A stretch of DNA of 64,000 nucleotides from Stenotrophomonas sp. ATCM1_4 (GTDB taxonomy: Bacteria; Pseudomonadota; Gammaproteobacteria; Xanthomonadales; Xanthomonadaceae): the NCBI RefSeq assembly GCF_004348115.1, contig NZ_QPFB01000001.1, forward strand, positions 2,930,028-2,994,027, read 5' to 3'. Below are positions 48,965-58,399 of the stretch, one piece after another (the stretch's first letter is position 1; the number at the start of each line of letters is the position of its first letter). Below the pieces are notes generated by a model. The model did not search any database. It had not been told where the DNA came from and worked only from the letters and a program-made list of their open reading frames with translations. The translations under genes and the position numbers were made by a program.

Positions 48965-50917
48965 TTACGGCTTGGGCGCAGCTTGCTGCGTCGATGCAGC
49001 TTCCGCCTTGGCGATCATGTCTTCCACCGAGGCGGTGGTGATCGGGTGGTAGCCCGGCTTGGCCTTGGCGAACACGTCCTTGGCGAAGGCCAGGCCTTCC
49101 GGGGTCTTCAGCAGCTCGGCGTAGATCGGCAGCACCAGCTTGCGACGGCCCACCTTCTGGATGAACTCACCGGCCGCCGGCAGCGCTTCGTTGTAGCCGC
49201 TGCGGATGGCCAGCGGGTACCAGCGCATGGCGATCTCGCCATTGGCGGTGCCGGTGAAATGGTAGGCCTTGTCCAGCTGTGCCAGCTTCTCCACCGGCTG
49301 CTTCTCGCCCAGCCCGTCGATGAAGCGCACCCACTCCTGCGTGCCCCACGCACCGGTGACCTGGTTGCTCGGCACGGTGTCGCTGCCCAGGTAGGCGATG
49401 CGGGCGGTATCGACCACGGCGAAGTTGCGCGAACGGGCGCGAGTGGCGAAGGCCGGGATGCCCGGCTCCTCCAGCCATGCCTTCAGTTCGGCATCGGTGA
49501 CCGCCGAGGGATTCTTCGGCAGCAGGTTCTTCTTCATGTACTCGACGAACTGGTCGGTGTTCGCGCTCTGGAAGGCATGGTCGTTGAACCAGCCACGCAG
49601 GAACGGATCGAACACCTCGCGGCCGAAGCGCTGTTCCAGGAACTGCAGGAACCAGGCGCCCTTGACGTAGGCAACGTTGCTCAGCGCTTCGTCCGGGTCG
49701 CGCTCGTTGAGCGGCGGCAGCGCCAGTGCCTGGTCGGCCGGGCTCATGTCCTTCACTTCGTTGAGCAGGTCGGTCTGGTCGATCTCGCGCTCCATCTCGG
49801 CCATTTCCTGGCCGTACAGCGCCTCGGTGATGCGTGCCTGCACGTAGGTGGTGAAGCCTTCGTTGAGCCAGATGTCCTTCCAGCTCGCGTTGGTCACCAG
49901 GTTGCCCGACCAGCTGTGCGCCAGTTCGTGGGCCACCAGCGAAACCAGCGACTTGTCGCCGACGATCACGGTCGGGGTGGCGAAAGTCAGGCGCGGGTTC
50001 TCCATGCCGCCGAACGGGAACGACGGCGGCAGCACCAGCATGTCGTAGCGGCCCCAGCGGTATTCGCCGTACAGGTTCTCGGCGGCACCGATCATCTTCT
50101 CGGTGTCCTCGAACTCCTTGGTCGCCTTGCCAACCATGGTCGGCTCGGCCCACACGCCCGAACGCTCGGAGATCGGCTGGAACACCAGGTCACCGGCGGC
50201 GATGGCCAGCAGGTAGGACGGGATCGGCTGCGGCATCTTGAAGGCGTAATCGCCATCACGCGCGGCCTTCGGGTCGTTGTCGGCGCTCATCAGCACCATC
50301 ACGTCCGGGCGGCTGGTCACGTGCGCGCTGTAGGTGAAGCGCACGCTCGGGGTGTCCTGCAGCGGTACCCACGAACGGGCGTGGATGGCCTGCGACTGGC
50401 TGAACATGAAGGGCAGCTTCTTGCCCTCGGTCATCGACGGCTCCAGCCACTGCAGGCCCGAGGCGGTCGGTGCGGTGTGGTAGGTGATGCGCACGCTGGC
50501 CGGCTGGTCCGGGGTCTCGATGCTCAGCTTGCTGCCGAACACCTTGTCGGCCGGAGCCAGGGCGAACTGCAGCGGCGAGGCGGCACCGTCGGCGCCGATC
50601 GCCTCGACCTTCTCCACGGTCAGCTCGCGGGTGTCCAGCACCAGCTGCTTGGCGGCCTTGTCCTTCCACTCCAGCGTGTAGGTGGCGGTGCCACCGATCT
50701 GCTTGGCGTCGAAATCGACCTTCAGGTCCAGCGCCAGGTCCTTGATGACGACCTTGTCCGGCTCGGCATAGGAGCTTTCATCGTGGCTGCGGCTGACGGT
50801 ATTCACGGCGGCGGCGGGCTTCTGGGCGACGGGGTCGGCGGTGGGGGCGGCAGGTTCCTTGGCACAGCCGGCGACAAGCGCCACGGCCAGGGGCAGCATC
50901 AGCAGGGAAGAACGCAT
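48965..50917 (-). CDS. M1 family metallo-aminopeptidase lipoprotein
   Basis: A 650-residue zinc peptidase. The signal peptide ends in a lipobox (AVALVAGC, Cys18), so it is probably anchored in the periplasmic face of a membrane. The N-terminal beta domain precedes the exopeptidase motif FGGMENP and the zinc site HELAH at 330-334, with Glu353 as third ligand (HExxH-18-E). The C-terminal helical domain is of the leukotriene A4 hydrolase type. It would trim periplasmic peptides taken up as nutrients. Single minus-strand gene. Confidence 0.94.
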   Translation of the reverse strand: MRSSLLMLPLAVALVAGCAKEPAAPTADPVAQKPAAAVNTVSRSHDESSYAEPDKVVIKDLALDLKVDFDAKQIGGTATYTLEWKDKAAKQLVLDTRELTVEKVEAIGADGAASPLQFALAPADKVFGSKLSIETPDQPASVRITYHTAPTASGLQWLEPSMTEGKKLPFMFSQSQAIHARSWVPLQDTPSVRFTYSAHVTSRPDVMVLMSADNDPKAARDGDYAFKMPQPIPSYLLAIAAGDLVFQPISERSGVWAEPTMVGKATKEFEDTEKMIGAAENLYGEYRWGRYDMLVLPPSFPFGGMENPRLTFATPTVIVGDKSLVSLVAHELAHSWSGNLVTNASWKDIWLNEGFTTYVQARITEALYGQEMAEMEREIDQTDLLNEVKDMSPADQALALPPLNERDPDEALSNVAYVKGAWFLQFLEQRFGREVFDPFLRGWFNDHAFQSANTDQFVEYMKKNLLPKNPSAVTDAELKAWLEEPGIPAFATRARSRNFAVVDTARIAYLGSDTVPSNQVTGAWGTQEWVRFIDGLGEKQPVEKLAQLDKAYHFTGTANGEIAMRWYPLAIRSGYNEALPAAGEFIQKVGRRKLVLPIYAELLKTPEGLAFAKDVFAKAKPGYHPITTASVEDMIAKAEAASTQQAAPKP

Positions 50918-50990
50918 CTGAAGAGAACCGGTTCAGGGAACAGCCGTCGATTTTAAACCCGAACCGCCTTGCCGGATGCGGCGGTGCACC

Positions 50991-51131
50991 GTAGGAACGA
51001 CCTTGGCCGCTGCTGCCGTGTCCATGCCGGGGATCGCCCCCTCCCTTTGGCGAAGCCAAGGGGAGGGTTGGGGAGGGGTTGGCTTTTCGCGCACAAGTGA
51101 TGCGCCTGCTTCGCGGCCAAGGCCGCTCCTG
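50991..51131. repeat. Intergenic repeat mosaic before the M1 gene
   Basis: The 276-base gap 50918-51193 carries two REP-like units of opposite orientation (50991-51010 and 51109-51131; core GCGGCCAAGGCCGC plus TCCTA/G). They flank a 13-base-pair hairpin at 51039-51067 (CCCTCCCTTTGGC-GAA-GCCAAGGGGAGGG with one G-U pair). These look like two dispersed element families placed side by side. The M1 promoter must lie here but was not identified. Confidence 0.6.
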
Positions 51132-51148
51132 CCGCCTTGCGGCCATGA

Positions 51149-51173
51149 AAAAGGCGGCCCTTGGCCGCCTTTT
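51149..51173 (-). terminator. Terminator of ubiE
   Basis: AAAAGGCGGCC (51149-51159), loop CTT, GGCCGCCTTTT (51163-51173), 21 bases past the ubiE stop. On the minus strand the stem ends in a T-run. Confidence 0.9.
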
Positions 51174-51193
51174 CCCTGCATCCTGAACCCGCC

Positions 51194-51958
51194 TCAGAGC
51201 TTGTAGCCGGAATGGATCGACACGATGCCGGCACTGAGGTTCTTGTAATGGCAGCGGCCGAACCCGGCCTCGGTCATCATCCCCTTCAGCTCCTCCTGCG
51301 GCGGGTGCTTGCGGATGCTCTCGGCCAGGTACTGGTAGCTGTCAGCATCGCCACGCGCGAACAACTTGCCCAGCTTCGGCAGCACCTTGAACGAATGGAA
51401 ATCGTAGATCGGCTTGAACCAGTCCACGGTCACCTCGGAGAACTCCAGCACACGCGCCTGGCCACCGACCTTGAGCACGCGGTACATCTCGCGCAGCGCG
51501 GCGTCCTTGTCGGTGACGTTGCGCAGGCCGAAGGAGATGGTCACCAGGTCGAAGCTCTGGTCCGGGAACGGCAGTGCCTCGGCGTTGAGCTGCACCCATT
51601 CGAAGCCGGACACGTGGCCGCGGTTGGTCAGGCGGTCACGCCCCACCGACAGCATGCCGGCGTTGATGTCGCCCAGCACCACGCTGCCCTCCGGCCCCAG
51701 TCGCTCCTTCAGCAGCACGGCGATGTCCCCGGTGCCACCGGCCAGGTCGAGCACGCGGTCACCCGGCTTCACCTGCGCGGTGGCCACGAAGTAGCGCTTC
51801 CACAAGCGATGGATGCCCAGGCTCATCAGGTCATTCATCAGGTCGTAGTTGTCGGCCACGGAGGTGAACACCTGGCCGACAAGCTTCTGCTTGTCCTTGG
51901 CCGGTACGTCGCGGAAGCCGAAGTGGGTGGTGCCGGTCTTGTAGGGGGATTCGCTCAT
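51194..51958 (-). CDS. ubiE: Ubiquinone/menaquinone C-methyltransferase
   Basis: A 254-residue SAM-dependent methyltransferase of quinone synthesis, methylating the ring carbon of demethylated quinone precursors. Motif I is RVLDLAGGTGDIAVLL; the family signatures are FGFRDV, YDLMNDLMSLGIHRLWKR, ISFGLRNVTD and the C-terminal YHSGYKL-type end (SIHSGYKL). The ATG at 51958 is preferred to the GTG at 51964. It stands alone, divergent from the deaminase, and is closed by a strong terminator. Confidence 0.96.
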   Translation of the reverse strand: MSESPYKTGTTHFGFRDVPAKDKQKLVGQVFTSVADNYDLMNDLMSLGIHRLWKRYFVATAQVKPGDRVLDLAGGTGDIAVLLKERLGPEGSVVLGDINAGMLSVGRDRLTNRGHVSGFEWVQLNAEALPFPDQSFDLVTISFGLRNVTDKDAALREMYRVLKVGGQARVLEFSEVTVDWFKPIYDFHSFKVLPKLGKLFARGDADSYQYLAESIRKHPPQEELKGMMTEAGFGRCHYKNLSAGIVSIHSGYKL

Positions 51959-52058
51959 GAGCACGATTATCGCACCGCCGGCGCGCTTGCGGCGGCAGGC
52001 GCCTGAATCACGCCGCTATCATGGCCGCACCGGCGCCCGCGCGCCTTGAGGACCCCGC

Positions 52059-52511
52059 ATGATCACCACCCCCGACTACCGCGCCCTGCTCGAAACCGCC
52101 ATCGCCGAAGCCCGCCAGGGCCTGGCCGAGGGTGGCATCCCGATCGGCGCGGCGCTGTACCACAACGACGGCCGCCTGCTCGGCTGCGGCCACAACCGCC
52201 GCATCCAGGAAGGCGATCCGTCCATCCACGGCGAAACCGATGCCTTCCGCAAGGCCGGCCGCCAACGTGGCTACCGCGACACCATCATGGTCACCACCCT
52301 GGCCCCGTGCTGGTACTGCAGCGGGCTGGTCCGCCAGTTCAACATCGGCACCGTGGTGGTCGGCGAATCGGTCAGCTTCGGCGGCGGCATCGACTGGCTG
52401 CGCGAGAACGGGGTCAAGGTCATCGACCTGAACGACGCCGGCTGCATCGAGATGATGGGCCGCTACATCACCGATCATCCGGAGATCTGGTACGAAGACA
52501 TCGGCGAGTAA
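52059..52511 (+). CDS. Cytosine deaminase-like nucleoside deaminase
   Basis: A 150-residue zinc deaminase of the cytidine-deaminase fold. Zinc ligands are His57 in HGET (Glu59 is the proton shuttle) and Cys84/Cys87 in APCWYC. The CWYCSGLV version and the EDIGE-type C-terminus (PEIWYEDIGE) resemble fungal cytosine deaminase more than bacterial tRNA deaminase TadA, so the likely reaction is cytosine to uracil. A related base or nucleoside is possible. Single gene, divergent from ubiE. Confidence 0.88.
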   Translation: MITTPDYRALLETAIAEARQGLAEGGIPIGAALYHNDGRLLGCGHNRRIQEGDPSIHGETDAFRKAGRQRGYRDTIMVTTLAPCWYCSGLVRQFNIGTVVVGESVSFGGGIDWLRENGVKVIDLNDAGCIEMMGRYITDHPEIWYEDIGE

Positions 52512-52627
52512 GCCAGCTGACTGCGGCATGACTGGTATCACGCCAATGTGAGACAGTGAAACCCAATCGTAAGAGTTGGCAGCGTAAGCTGCGCGGACAG
52601 GGGCACTGCCATTGACGAGGTGAAGCG

Positions 52628-52879
52628 ATGTTCATCGCGCCCATCCAAGCCAGCAGTCGCCGTTCTCTGCAACAGGCTGGGGAACGGCTACGCCAGCATT
52701 ACCAGCGTTACCGTAGTTCGGCCCCGTTCTGGGATGCCTACCAGCAGGTCCAGCGCGAGCTGGTCGCGGCCTACCCCGAGCACCAGGCCGAGTTGTGCAA
52801 CCGGTTGGCGGTCTTCGCGCAACGGCTGGGCGCGGTTGAAAAGGCCCAGTTGCTGGAAACCGCCGAGTTCGAGCATTGA
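52628..52879 (+). CDS. Small uncharacterised protein
   Basis: An 83-residue, mostly helical, charged protein (SRRSLQQAGERLRQHYQRY ... KAQLLETAEFEH), with no signal peptide or membrane helix. A Shine-Dalgarno-like GAGGTGAAG lies a few bases before the ATG, and a perfect terminator follows 6 bases after the stop, which supports a real gene. The preceding 116 bases could hold its promoter. I do not recognise a family. Confidence 0.65.
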   Translation: MFIAPIQASSRRSLQQAGERLRQHYQRYRSSAPFWDAYQQVQRELVAAYPEHQAELCNRLAVFAQRLGAVEKAQLLETAEFEH

Positions 52880-52884
52880 AACAG

Positions 52885-52909
52885 GAACACCGGGCATTGC
52901 CCGGTGTTC
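52885..52909 (+). terminator. Terminator of the small unknown gene
   Basis: GAACACCGGGC (52885-52895), loop ATT, GCCCGGTGTTC (52899-52909), then TTGT. Its core CCGGGCATTGCCCGG is repeated in the next terminator. Confidence 0.88.
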
Positions 52910-52942
52910 TTGTCTGCGACGTTTGCCTTCATCCGTTGCCAG

Positions 52943-52965
52943 CTTCGCGGCCAACGCCGCTCCTA
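52943..52965. repeat. REP-like element between two terminators
   Basis: CTTCGCGGCCAACGCCGCTCCTA, closely related to the elements at 36621 and 51109 with one change in the central palindrome. It lies exactly between the two convergent terminators. Confidence 0.55.
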
Positions 52966-52966
52966 T

Positions 52967-52995
52967 AAAAAAACGCCGGGCATTGCCCGGCGTTT
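52967..52995 (-). terminator. Terminator of the RND efflux operon
   Basis: AAACGCCGGGC (52971-52981), loop ATT, GCCCGGCGTTT (52985-52995); on the minus strand a T7 tract follows (52967-52973). Confidence 0.9.
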
Positions 52996-53016
52996 TCCGT
53001 TTCACCACGTGGTCGC

Positions 53017-56000
53017 TCAGTGCGCCGCGTCTTCAGGCTTGTCGCGCAGCTTGCGGTTGAACAGGCGCTGCACCACCACGAAGAACAACGGGATGAAAAA
53101 CAGGCCCAGCAAGGTGCCCACCACCATGCCGCCGAGCACGCCGGTACCAATGGCGCGCTGTGCACCGGAACCGGCGCCGGAAGCGATGGCCAGCGGCAAC
53201 ACACCCAGGCCGAACGCCAGCGAAGTCATGATGATCGGGCGCAGGCGGTCACGGACCGCATGCATCGTCGCTTCGATCACGCCGGCGCCCTTCTCCAGGT
53301 GCTCCTTGGCGAACTCCACGATCAGGATCGCGTTCTTCGAGGTCAGGCCGACCGTGGTCAGCATCGCCACCTGGAAGTACACGTCACGCTCCATGCCACG
53401 TATGGTGTTGGCCAGCACCGCGCCGAGGATGCCCAGCGGCGCCACCAGCAGCACCGCGGTCGGCACGCTCCAGCTCTCGTACAGCGCGGCAAGGCACAGG
53501 AACACGATCAGCAGCGACAGCGTGTACAGCAGCGGCGTCTGCGAACCGGCCTCGCGCTCCTGGTAGGACACCGCGGTCCATTCGATGCTGAAGCCCGGCG
53601 GCAGTTCCTTGGCCAGGCGCTCCACTTCCAGCATCGCGTCGCCGGAGGCCACGCCCGGTGCGGCTTCACCCTGGATTTCCAGCGCCGAGACGCCGTTGTA
53701 ACGCTCCAGGCGCGGCGAACCGTAGTCCCAACGCTGGCTGGCGAAGGCCGAGAACGGCACCATCTCGCCGGCGTTGTTCTTCACCGTCCACAGGCTGAAG
53801 TCCTCCGGGTTCATGCGGAAGCCGTCATCGGCCTGCACGTACACGCGCTTGACGCGGCCACGGTCGATGAAGTCATCGATGTAGCTCGAGCCCCAGGCCG
53901 TTGCCAGCGTGCTGTTGATGGTGTCCAGCGACAGGCCATGCGCACCGGCCTTGGCCACGTCGATGTCCAGGCGCAGCTGCGGGGTGTCATCCAGGCCGTT
54001 CGGGCGCACGTTGGCCAGCTTCGGGCTCTTCCCGGCCAGGCCGAGCAGCTGGTTGCGGGCGTTGACCAACGCTTCATGGCCCTGCCCGGAGTTGTCCTTC
54101 AGGAAGAAGGTGTAACCCGAGGCGATGCCCAGCTCCGGCATGGCCGGCGGCGGGAAGGCGAAGATGAAGGCGTCCTTGACCTGGCCCAGCGCCATCATCG
54201 CGCGGCCGGTGATCGGGCCCACGCCCTGGTCGGCCGAGCGCTCGCCCCAGTCCTTGAGCTTGACGAAGGCCATGCCCGAGTTCTGGCCCATGCCCGAGAA
54301 GCTGAAGCCCTGCACCGAGAACACCGATTCGACCGCGTCCTTCTCGTTGTTGAGGAAGTGGTCTTCCAGCTTGTAGATCGACTCCAGCGTGCGCTCCTGG
54401 GTGGCGCCGACCGGTGCCTGCACCAGCGCCATCAGGATGCCCTGGTCTTCATTGGGCAGGAACGAGCTGGGCAGGCGTGCGAACAGCAGGCCCATCACCA
54501 CCGCCAGCGCCAGGAACACCGCCATGAACCGGCCCGGGCGAAGCAGGATGCCCTTCACCCCGCGCTGGTAGGTACCACTGGTGCGATCGAAACCGTTGTT
54601 GAAGCCATTGAAGAAGCGGCCCAGCAGGCCGGTGTGGGCAACATGGTGCTCGCCCTTCTTCAGCGGCTTGAGCATGGTCGCGCATAGCGCCGGGGTCAGC
54701 ACGATCGCCACCAGCACCGACAGCGCCATCGCCGAGACGATGGTGGCCGAGAACTGGCGGTAGATCACGCCGGTGGAGCCGCTCATGAAGGCCATCGGCA
54801 CGAACACCGCCGACAGCACCAGGCCGATGCCGACCAGCGCGCCGGTGATCTGGCTCATCGACTTGCGGGTGGCTTCCAGCGGCGACAGGCCCTCCTCGGA
54901 CATGATGCGCTCGACGTTCTCCACCACCACGATGGCATCGTCCACCAGCAGGCCGATGGCCAGCACCATCGCGAACATGGTCAGCATGTTGATCGAGAAG
55001 CCCAGCACCGCGAGGATGCCGAACGTACCCAGCAGCACCACCGGCACGGCGATCGTCGGGATCAGCGTGGCGCGGAAGTTCTGCAGGAACAGGTACATCA
55101 CCACGAACACCAGCACGATGGCTTCCAGCAGCGTCTTGACCACGCCCTTGATCGACACGCGCACGAACGGCGTGGTGTCGTAGGGGATCACCGCCTTCAT
55201 GCCGGCCGGGAAGTTGGCCTTGAGCTCATCCAGCGTGCGGCTCACACCCTCGGAGGTCTCCAGTGCGTTGGCGCCGGTGGCCAGGGTCACGGCCAGGCCG
55301 GAGGCCGGCTTGCCATTGAAGCGGGTGACGAAGTCGTAGGTTTCCGCGCCCAGTTCGACGCGGGCCACGTCACCGAGTTTCAGCGCCGAGCCGTCGGCTT
55401 CGGTGCGCACCACGATGTTGCGGAACTGCTCCGGCGTCTGCAGCCGGTCCTGCGCGTTGATGGTGGCGTTGAGCTGCTGGCCCTTCACCGCCGGCGCACC
55501 GCCGAGCTGGCCCACCGCGACCTGCGCGTTCTGCGCCTTCACCGCGGCGGTGACCTCGTCAACGGAGACCTTGTAGGTCTGCAGCTTGGTCGGGTCCAGC
55601 CAGATGCGCATGGCGTACTTGCCGCCGAACACCTGGATCGAACCCACGCCCGGCACGCGGCTGAGCGGGTCGACGACGTTGGAGCCGACGTAGTCGGAGA
55701 TGTCGTTCTCGTCCATGCTGCCGTCCTCGGACACGAAGCCGATGACGTTGAGGAAGCCGGAGCTGGACTTGGCGACGTTGATGCCCTGGCGCTGCACTTC
55801 CTGCGGCAGCAACGGCATGGCCAGCTGCAGCTTGTTCTGCACCTGCACCTGCGCGATGTCCGAGTTGGTGCCGCTCTCGAAGGTCAGGGTGATGCTGGCC
55901 TGGCCATTGGAGGAGCTGTTGGACGAGAAGTACATCAGCCCGTCCAGGCCCTTCATGTTCTGCTCGATGATCTGCGTCACCGAGTCCTCGACCACCTTGG

Positions 56001-56160
56001 CCGACGCGCCCGGGTAGCTGGCCGAGATGGACACCGCAGGCGGTGCCACTTCCGGATACATCGAGATCGGCAGCTTGAGCATGGCGAGGGCGCCAGCCAG
56101 CATGATGATGATGGCGATGACCCACGCGAAGATGGGTCGGTCGATAAAGAAGCGTGCCAT
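53017..56160 (-). CDS. RND efflux pump, inner-membrane transporter (AcrB/MexB class)
   Basis: A 1047-residue HAE1-type drug:proton antiporter with 12 membrane helices and two large periplasmic loops. The proton-relay residues are at the AcrB positions: Asp407-Asp408 ([14 protein letters not shown]) and Lys942 ([15 protein letters not shown]). The N-terminus ([16 protein letters not shown]) and [14 protein letters not shown] are class signatures. It lies 12 bases after the adaptor gene. No outer-membrane factor gene follows: a terminator comes right after the stop. It should therefore use a TolC-like channel coded elsewhere. Closest in type to Stenotrophomonas/Xanthomonas AcrAB-like pumps; I do not assign a specific Sme name. 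Confidence 0.95.
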   Translation of the reverse strand: MARFFIDRPIFAWVIAIIIMLAGALAMLKLPISMYPEVAPPAVSISASYPGASAKVVEDSVTQIIEQNMKGLDGLMYFSSNSSSNGQASITLTFESGTNSDIAQVQVQNKLQLAMPLLPQEVQRQGINVAKSSSGFLNVIGFVSEDGSMDENDISDYVGSNVVDPLSRVPGVGSIQVFGGKYAMRIWLDPTKLQTYKVSVDEVTAAVKAQNAQVAVGQLGGAPAVKGQQLNATINAQDRLQTPEQFRNIVVRTEADGSALKLGDVARVELGAETYDFVTRFNGKPASGLAVTLATGANALETSEGVSRTLDELKANFPAGMKAVIPYDTTPFVRVSIKGVVKTLLEAIVLVFVVMYLFLQNFRATLIPTIAVPVVLLGTFGILAVLGFSINMLTMFAMVLAIGLLVDDAIVVVENVERIMSEEGLSPLEATRKSMSQITGALVGIGLVLSAVFVPMAFMSGSTGVIYRQFSATIVSAMALSVLVAIVLTPALCATMLKPLKKGEHHVAHTGLLGRFFNGFNNGFDRTSGTYQRGVKGILLRPGRFMAVFLALAVVMGLLFARLPSSFLPNEDQGILMALVQAPVGATQERTLESIYKLEDHFLNNEKDAVESVFSVQGFSFSGMGQNSGMAFVKLKDWGERSADQGVGPITGRAMMALGQVKDAFIFAFPPPAMPELGIASGYTFFLKDNSGQGHEALVNARNQLLGLAGKSPKLANVRPNGLDDTPQLRLDIDVAKAGAHGLSLDTINSTLATAWGSSYIDDFIDRGRVKRVYVQADDGFRMNPEDFSLWTVKNNAGEMVPFSAFASQRWDYGSPRLERYNGVSALEIQGEAAPGVASGDAMLEVERLAKELPPGFSIEWTAVSYQEREAGSQTPLLYTLSLLIVFLCLAALYESWSVPTAVLLVAPLGILGAVLANTIRGMERDVYFQVAMLTTVGLTSKNAILIVEFAKEHLEKGAGVIEATMHAVRDRLRPIIMTSLAFGLGVLPLAIASGAGSGAQRAIGTGVLGGMVVGTLLGLFFIPLFFVVVQRLFNRKLRDKPEDAAH

Positions 56161-56172
56161 GGAGTTCTCCGC

Positions 56173-57357
56173 TTACTGCTTGGCCGCCGGCGCCGTCGCG
56201 TCGGGCGCGGCGGCGGGCTTGGCGGCTTGGGCACCCTTCTCGGCGGCCTGCACCGGCATGCCCGGGCCGATCTTCTGCAGGCCTTCGACGATGACCTTGT
56301 CACCGGCCTTCAGCCCGCTCTCGACCAGCCACTTGTCACCGATGGTGCGGCTGACGGTGACCGGACGCACGGCGACCTTGCCTTCGCCATCGACCACCAT
56401 CGCGCTGGTGTCGCCCTTGGCATCGCGGGCGATGCCCTGCATCGGCACCAGCAGGCCGTTCGGCCGCACGCCGCTGCCCAGCACCGCGCGCACGAACATG
56501 CCCGGCATCAGCACGTGGTCGGGGTTTTCCACCCGCACGCGCAGGCCGTAGCTGCCGGTGGACGGGTCGACGTTGACCTCGGAGAACTCCAGCGTGCCCT
56601 TGTGGGCGAACGGGGTGCCGTCTTCCAGCACGATGTCCACCGGCAGCTCGGAGGCGCCTTCCAGGCGGCCTTCGGCCAGTTCGCGGCGCAGCTGCAGCAG
56701 CTCGGCCGAGGACTGGGTGACATCGATGTAGATCGGGTCGAGCTGGTTGATGGTCGCCAGCGCCGCGGCCTGGCCCGCGCTGACCAGCGCGCCCTGGGTG
56801 ACGCTGGACTTGCCGATCTGGCCGCTGATCGGCGCGGTGATGCGGGCATAGCCCAGCGTCACGTTGGCCGCGTCCAGCGAGGCGCGCGCGGCGCCCACGT
56901 CAGCCTCGGCCTGCTTCCAGGCGGCCTGTGCGTTCTCATCGTCCTGCACGCTGATCACCTTGCTCCGAACCAGCTCGCTGCTGCGGCGCGCCGCCAGCCG
57001 TGCGGCGCTGGCGGTGGCTTCGGCGCGGGCCAGCTGCGCGCGGGCGCTGTTGGCCTGGGCGCGGTAGGCCGCATCGTCCAGCTGGTAGAGCGCCTGGCCT
57101 TCCTTGACGAAGCTGCCTTCGGTGAACAGGCGCTTGGCCACGATGCCGCTGACCTGCGGGCGCACCTCGGCCACCTGGTAGCCATTGGCGCGGCCGACCA
57201 GTTCGCGGGTCAGGGTGACCGGCTCGGTCTTGAGGGTGACGACCGTGACCTGGCCCGGGCCGCCCTGCGGCGGCGCTTCCCCGCCCTTGCAAGCGGCCAG
57301 TGCAACGGAAAGGGCAAGAGAAAGCGCGACGACGCGATAGCTGCGGATTCGAGACAT
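56173..57357 (-). CDS. RND efflux periplasmic adaptor (AcrA/MexA class)
   Basis: A 394-residue membrane fusion protein, a lipoprotein by its lipobox (VALAAC, near residue 21). Order: beta-barrel/lipoyl halves (EVRPQVSGIVAKRLF ... ARITAPISGQIGKSSV) flanking a helical hairpin (about 95-165), then the beta-barrel domain and a membrane-proximal domain ending in an Ala/Lys/Pro-rich tail. It bridges the pump to the outer-membrane channel. First gene of the operon, transcribed from the promoter overlapped by the TetR operator. Confidence 0.94.
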   Translation of the reverse strand: MSRIRSYRVVALSLALSVALAACKGGEAPPQGGPGQVTVVTLKTEPVTLTRELVGRANGYQVAEVRPQVSGIVAKRLFTEGSFVKEGQALYQLDDAAYRAQANSARAQLARAEATASAARLAARRSSELVRSKVISVQDDENAQAAWKQAEADVGAARASLDAANVTLGYARITAPISGQIGKSSVTQGALVSAGQAAALATINQLDPIYIDVTQSSAELLQLRRELAEGRLEGASELPVDIVLEDGTPFAHKGTLEFSEVNVDPSTGSYGLRVRVENPDHVLMPGMFVRAVLGSGVRPNGLLVPMQGIARDAKGDTSAMVVDGEGKVAVRPVTVSRTIGDKWLVESGLKAGDKVIVEGLQKIGPGMPVQAAEKGAQAAKPAAAPDATAPAAKQ

Positions 57358-57506
57358 GTGGAAGACTCAATGGGAAAGGTGGCGCTCGCGGACCTGCGCC
57401 GGCCCCGAAGGGCCCGGCACGCACGGTGTGCATAACTTACGTGGAGGCCCGTGAGAACCGCCACCACAAATGCACAGCAGTGCCATCCTGCGAAGCAAGC
57501 CGGCGA

Positions 57507-57546
57507 AATATACATACATGCACGCATGTTTGTAAACGGCTACAAT
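57507..57546. promoter_or_regulatory. TetR operator overlapping divergent pump and regulator promoters
   Basis: TACATACATGC (57511-57521) and GCATGTTTGTA (57524-57534) are 11-base arms with one mismatch and a 2-base centre. On the minus strand TTTACA (57531-57536) and TATATT (57507-57512), 18 bases apart, form the pump promoter exactly across this dyad. For the regulator TACAAT lies at 57541-57546. From memory, the sequence resembles the operators of SmeT and TtgR. Confidence 0.8.
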
Positions 57547-57580
57547 TCAGCCCGGTTTCATCCAGCAACGGCGCAGTGCC

Positions 57581-58258
57581 ATGGCCAGAAAGACCAAAGA
57601 AGAAGCCCAGGCCACCCGCGAAGGCATCCTTGATGCCGCCCTGGCCTGCTTCCATGAGAACGGCGTCGCCAACACCTCGCTGGCGGCGATCGGTGAGCGT
57701 GCCGGCTATTCGCGCGGCGCGGTGTACTGGCACTTCAAGAACAAGACCGAAGTGCTCGAAGCGATGATCAACCGCGAGCGCGTCCCCTTCATCAAGCGCC
57801 TGCGCCGCACCTACTCGCCCCACCGCAACACGCCGATCCTGGACCTGCGCTCGGCGATGCTGGTCTCGCTGAGCGAACTGGCCACCGAGCCACACCTGCG
57901 CGACATGATGGAGATCATGCTGCGCAACGACCTCAGCGCCGAAAGCCAGGCAATGCAGCAGTTGCAGCACGACAGCATCGAGGAGGAGATGGCGATCTTC
58001 CGCCGCGCCTTCGAACGCGCCCGCGAGCTGGGCCAGTTGCGCGAGGGTGTCGACACGGCCGTGGTCTCGCGCATCCTGCATGCGGGCATGACCGGCGTGC
58101 TGTACAGCGCGATGCTCGAACCCCGCCAGTTCGAGCTGCAGCGCGACAGCCGCGAGGTGATGGATGCGCTGCTGTCCTACTACGTCAAACCCGGCGTCAT
58201 CACCCCGGGGGCCGATCCCCTGCCCTTGCCGCCGGCCGACCCGGACGAGCACGACTGA
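57581..58258 (+). CDS. TetR/AcrR family repressor of the RND pump
   Basis: A 225-residue regulator. The HTH start (ARKTKEEAQATREGILDAAL ... AGYSRGAVYWHFKNKTEVLEAM) is that of AcrR/TtgR/SmeT-type multidrug repressors. The large helical domain (about 60-205) should bind pump substrates, which would release it from the operator between the two genes. It ends in a Pro/Asp-rich tail. Divergent from the pump operon with a shared operator, so repression of both is expected. Confidence 0.93.
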   Translation: MARKTKEEAQATREGILDAALACFHENGVANTSLAAIGERAGYSRGAVYWHFKNKTEVLEAMINRERVPFIKRLRRTYSPHRNTPILDLRSAMLVSLSELATEPHLRDMMEIMLRNDLSAESQAMQQLQHDSIEEEMAIFRRAFERARELGQLREGVDTAVVSRILHAGMTGVLYSAMLEPRQFELQRDSREVMDALLSYYVKPGVITPGADPLPLPPADPDEHD

Positions 58259-58351
58259 AACGCGCGGGTGCAGCGCGGTGAGCCCATCCCCGCTGCATGG
58301 GCGGGGATGCAACCCCAGCGCCAAGCCCAGCCACGAATCCCCAACGAAAAA

Positions 58352-58373
58352 CGGCAGCACTGGCGTGCTGCCG
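58352..58373 (-). terminator. Terminator of hslVU
   Basis: CGGCAGCAC (58352-58360), loop TGGC, GTGCTGCCG (58365-58373). On the minus strand the stem is followed by TTTTTCG, 27 bases past the hslU stop. Confidence 0.85.
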
Positions 58374-58399
58374 CTTCCTCGAACACCGGAGCGATTCGC

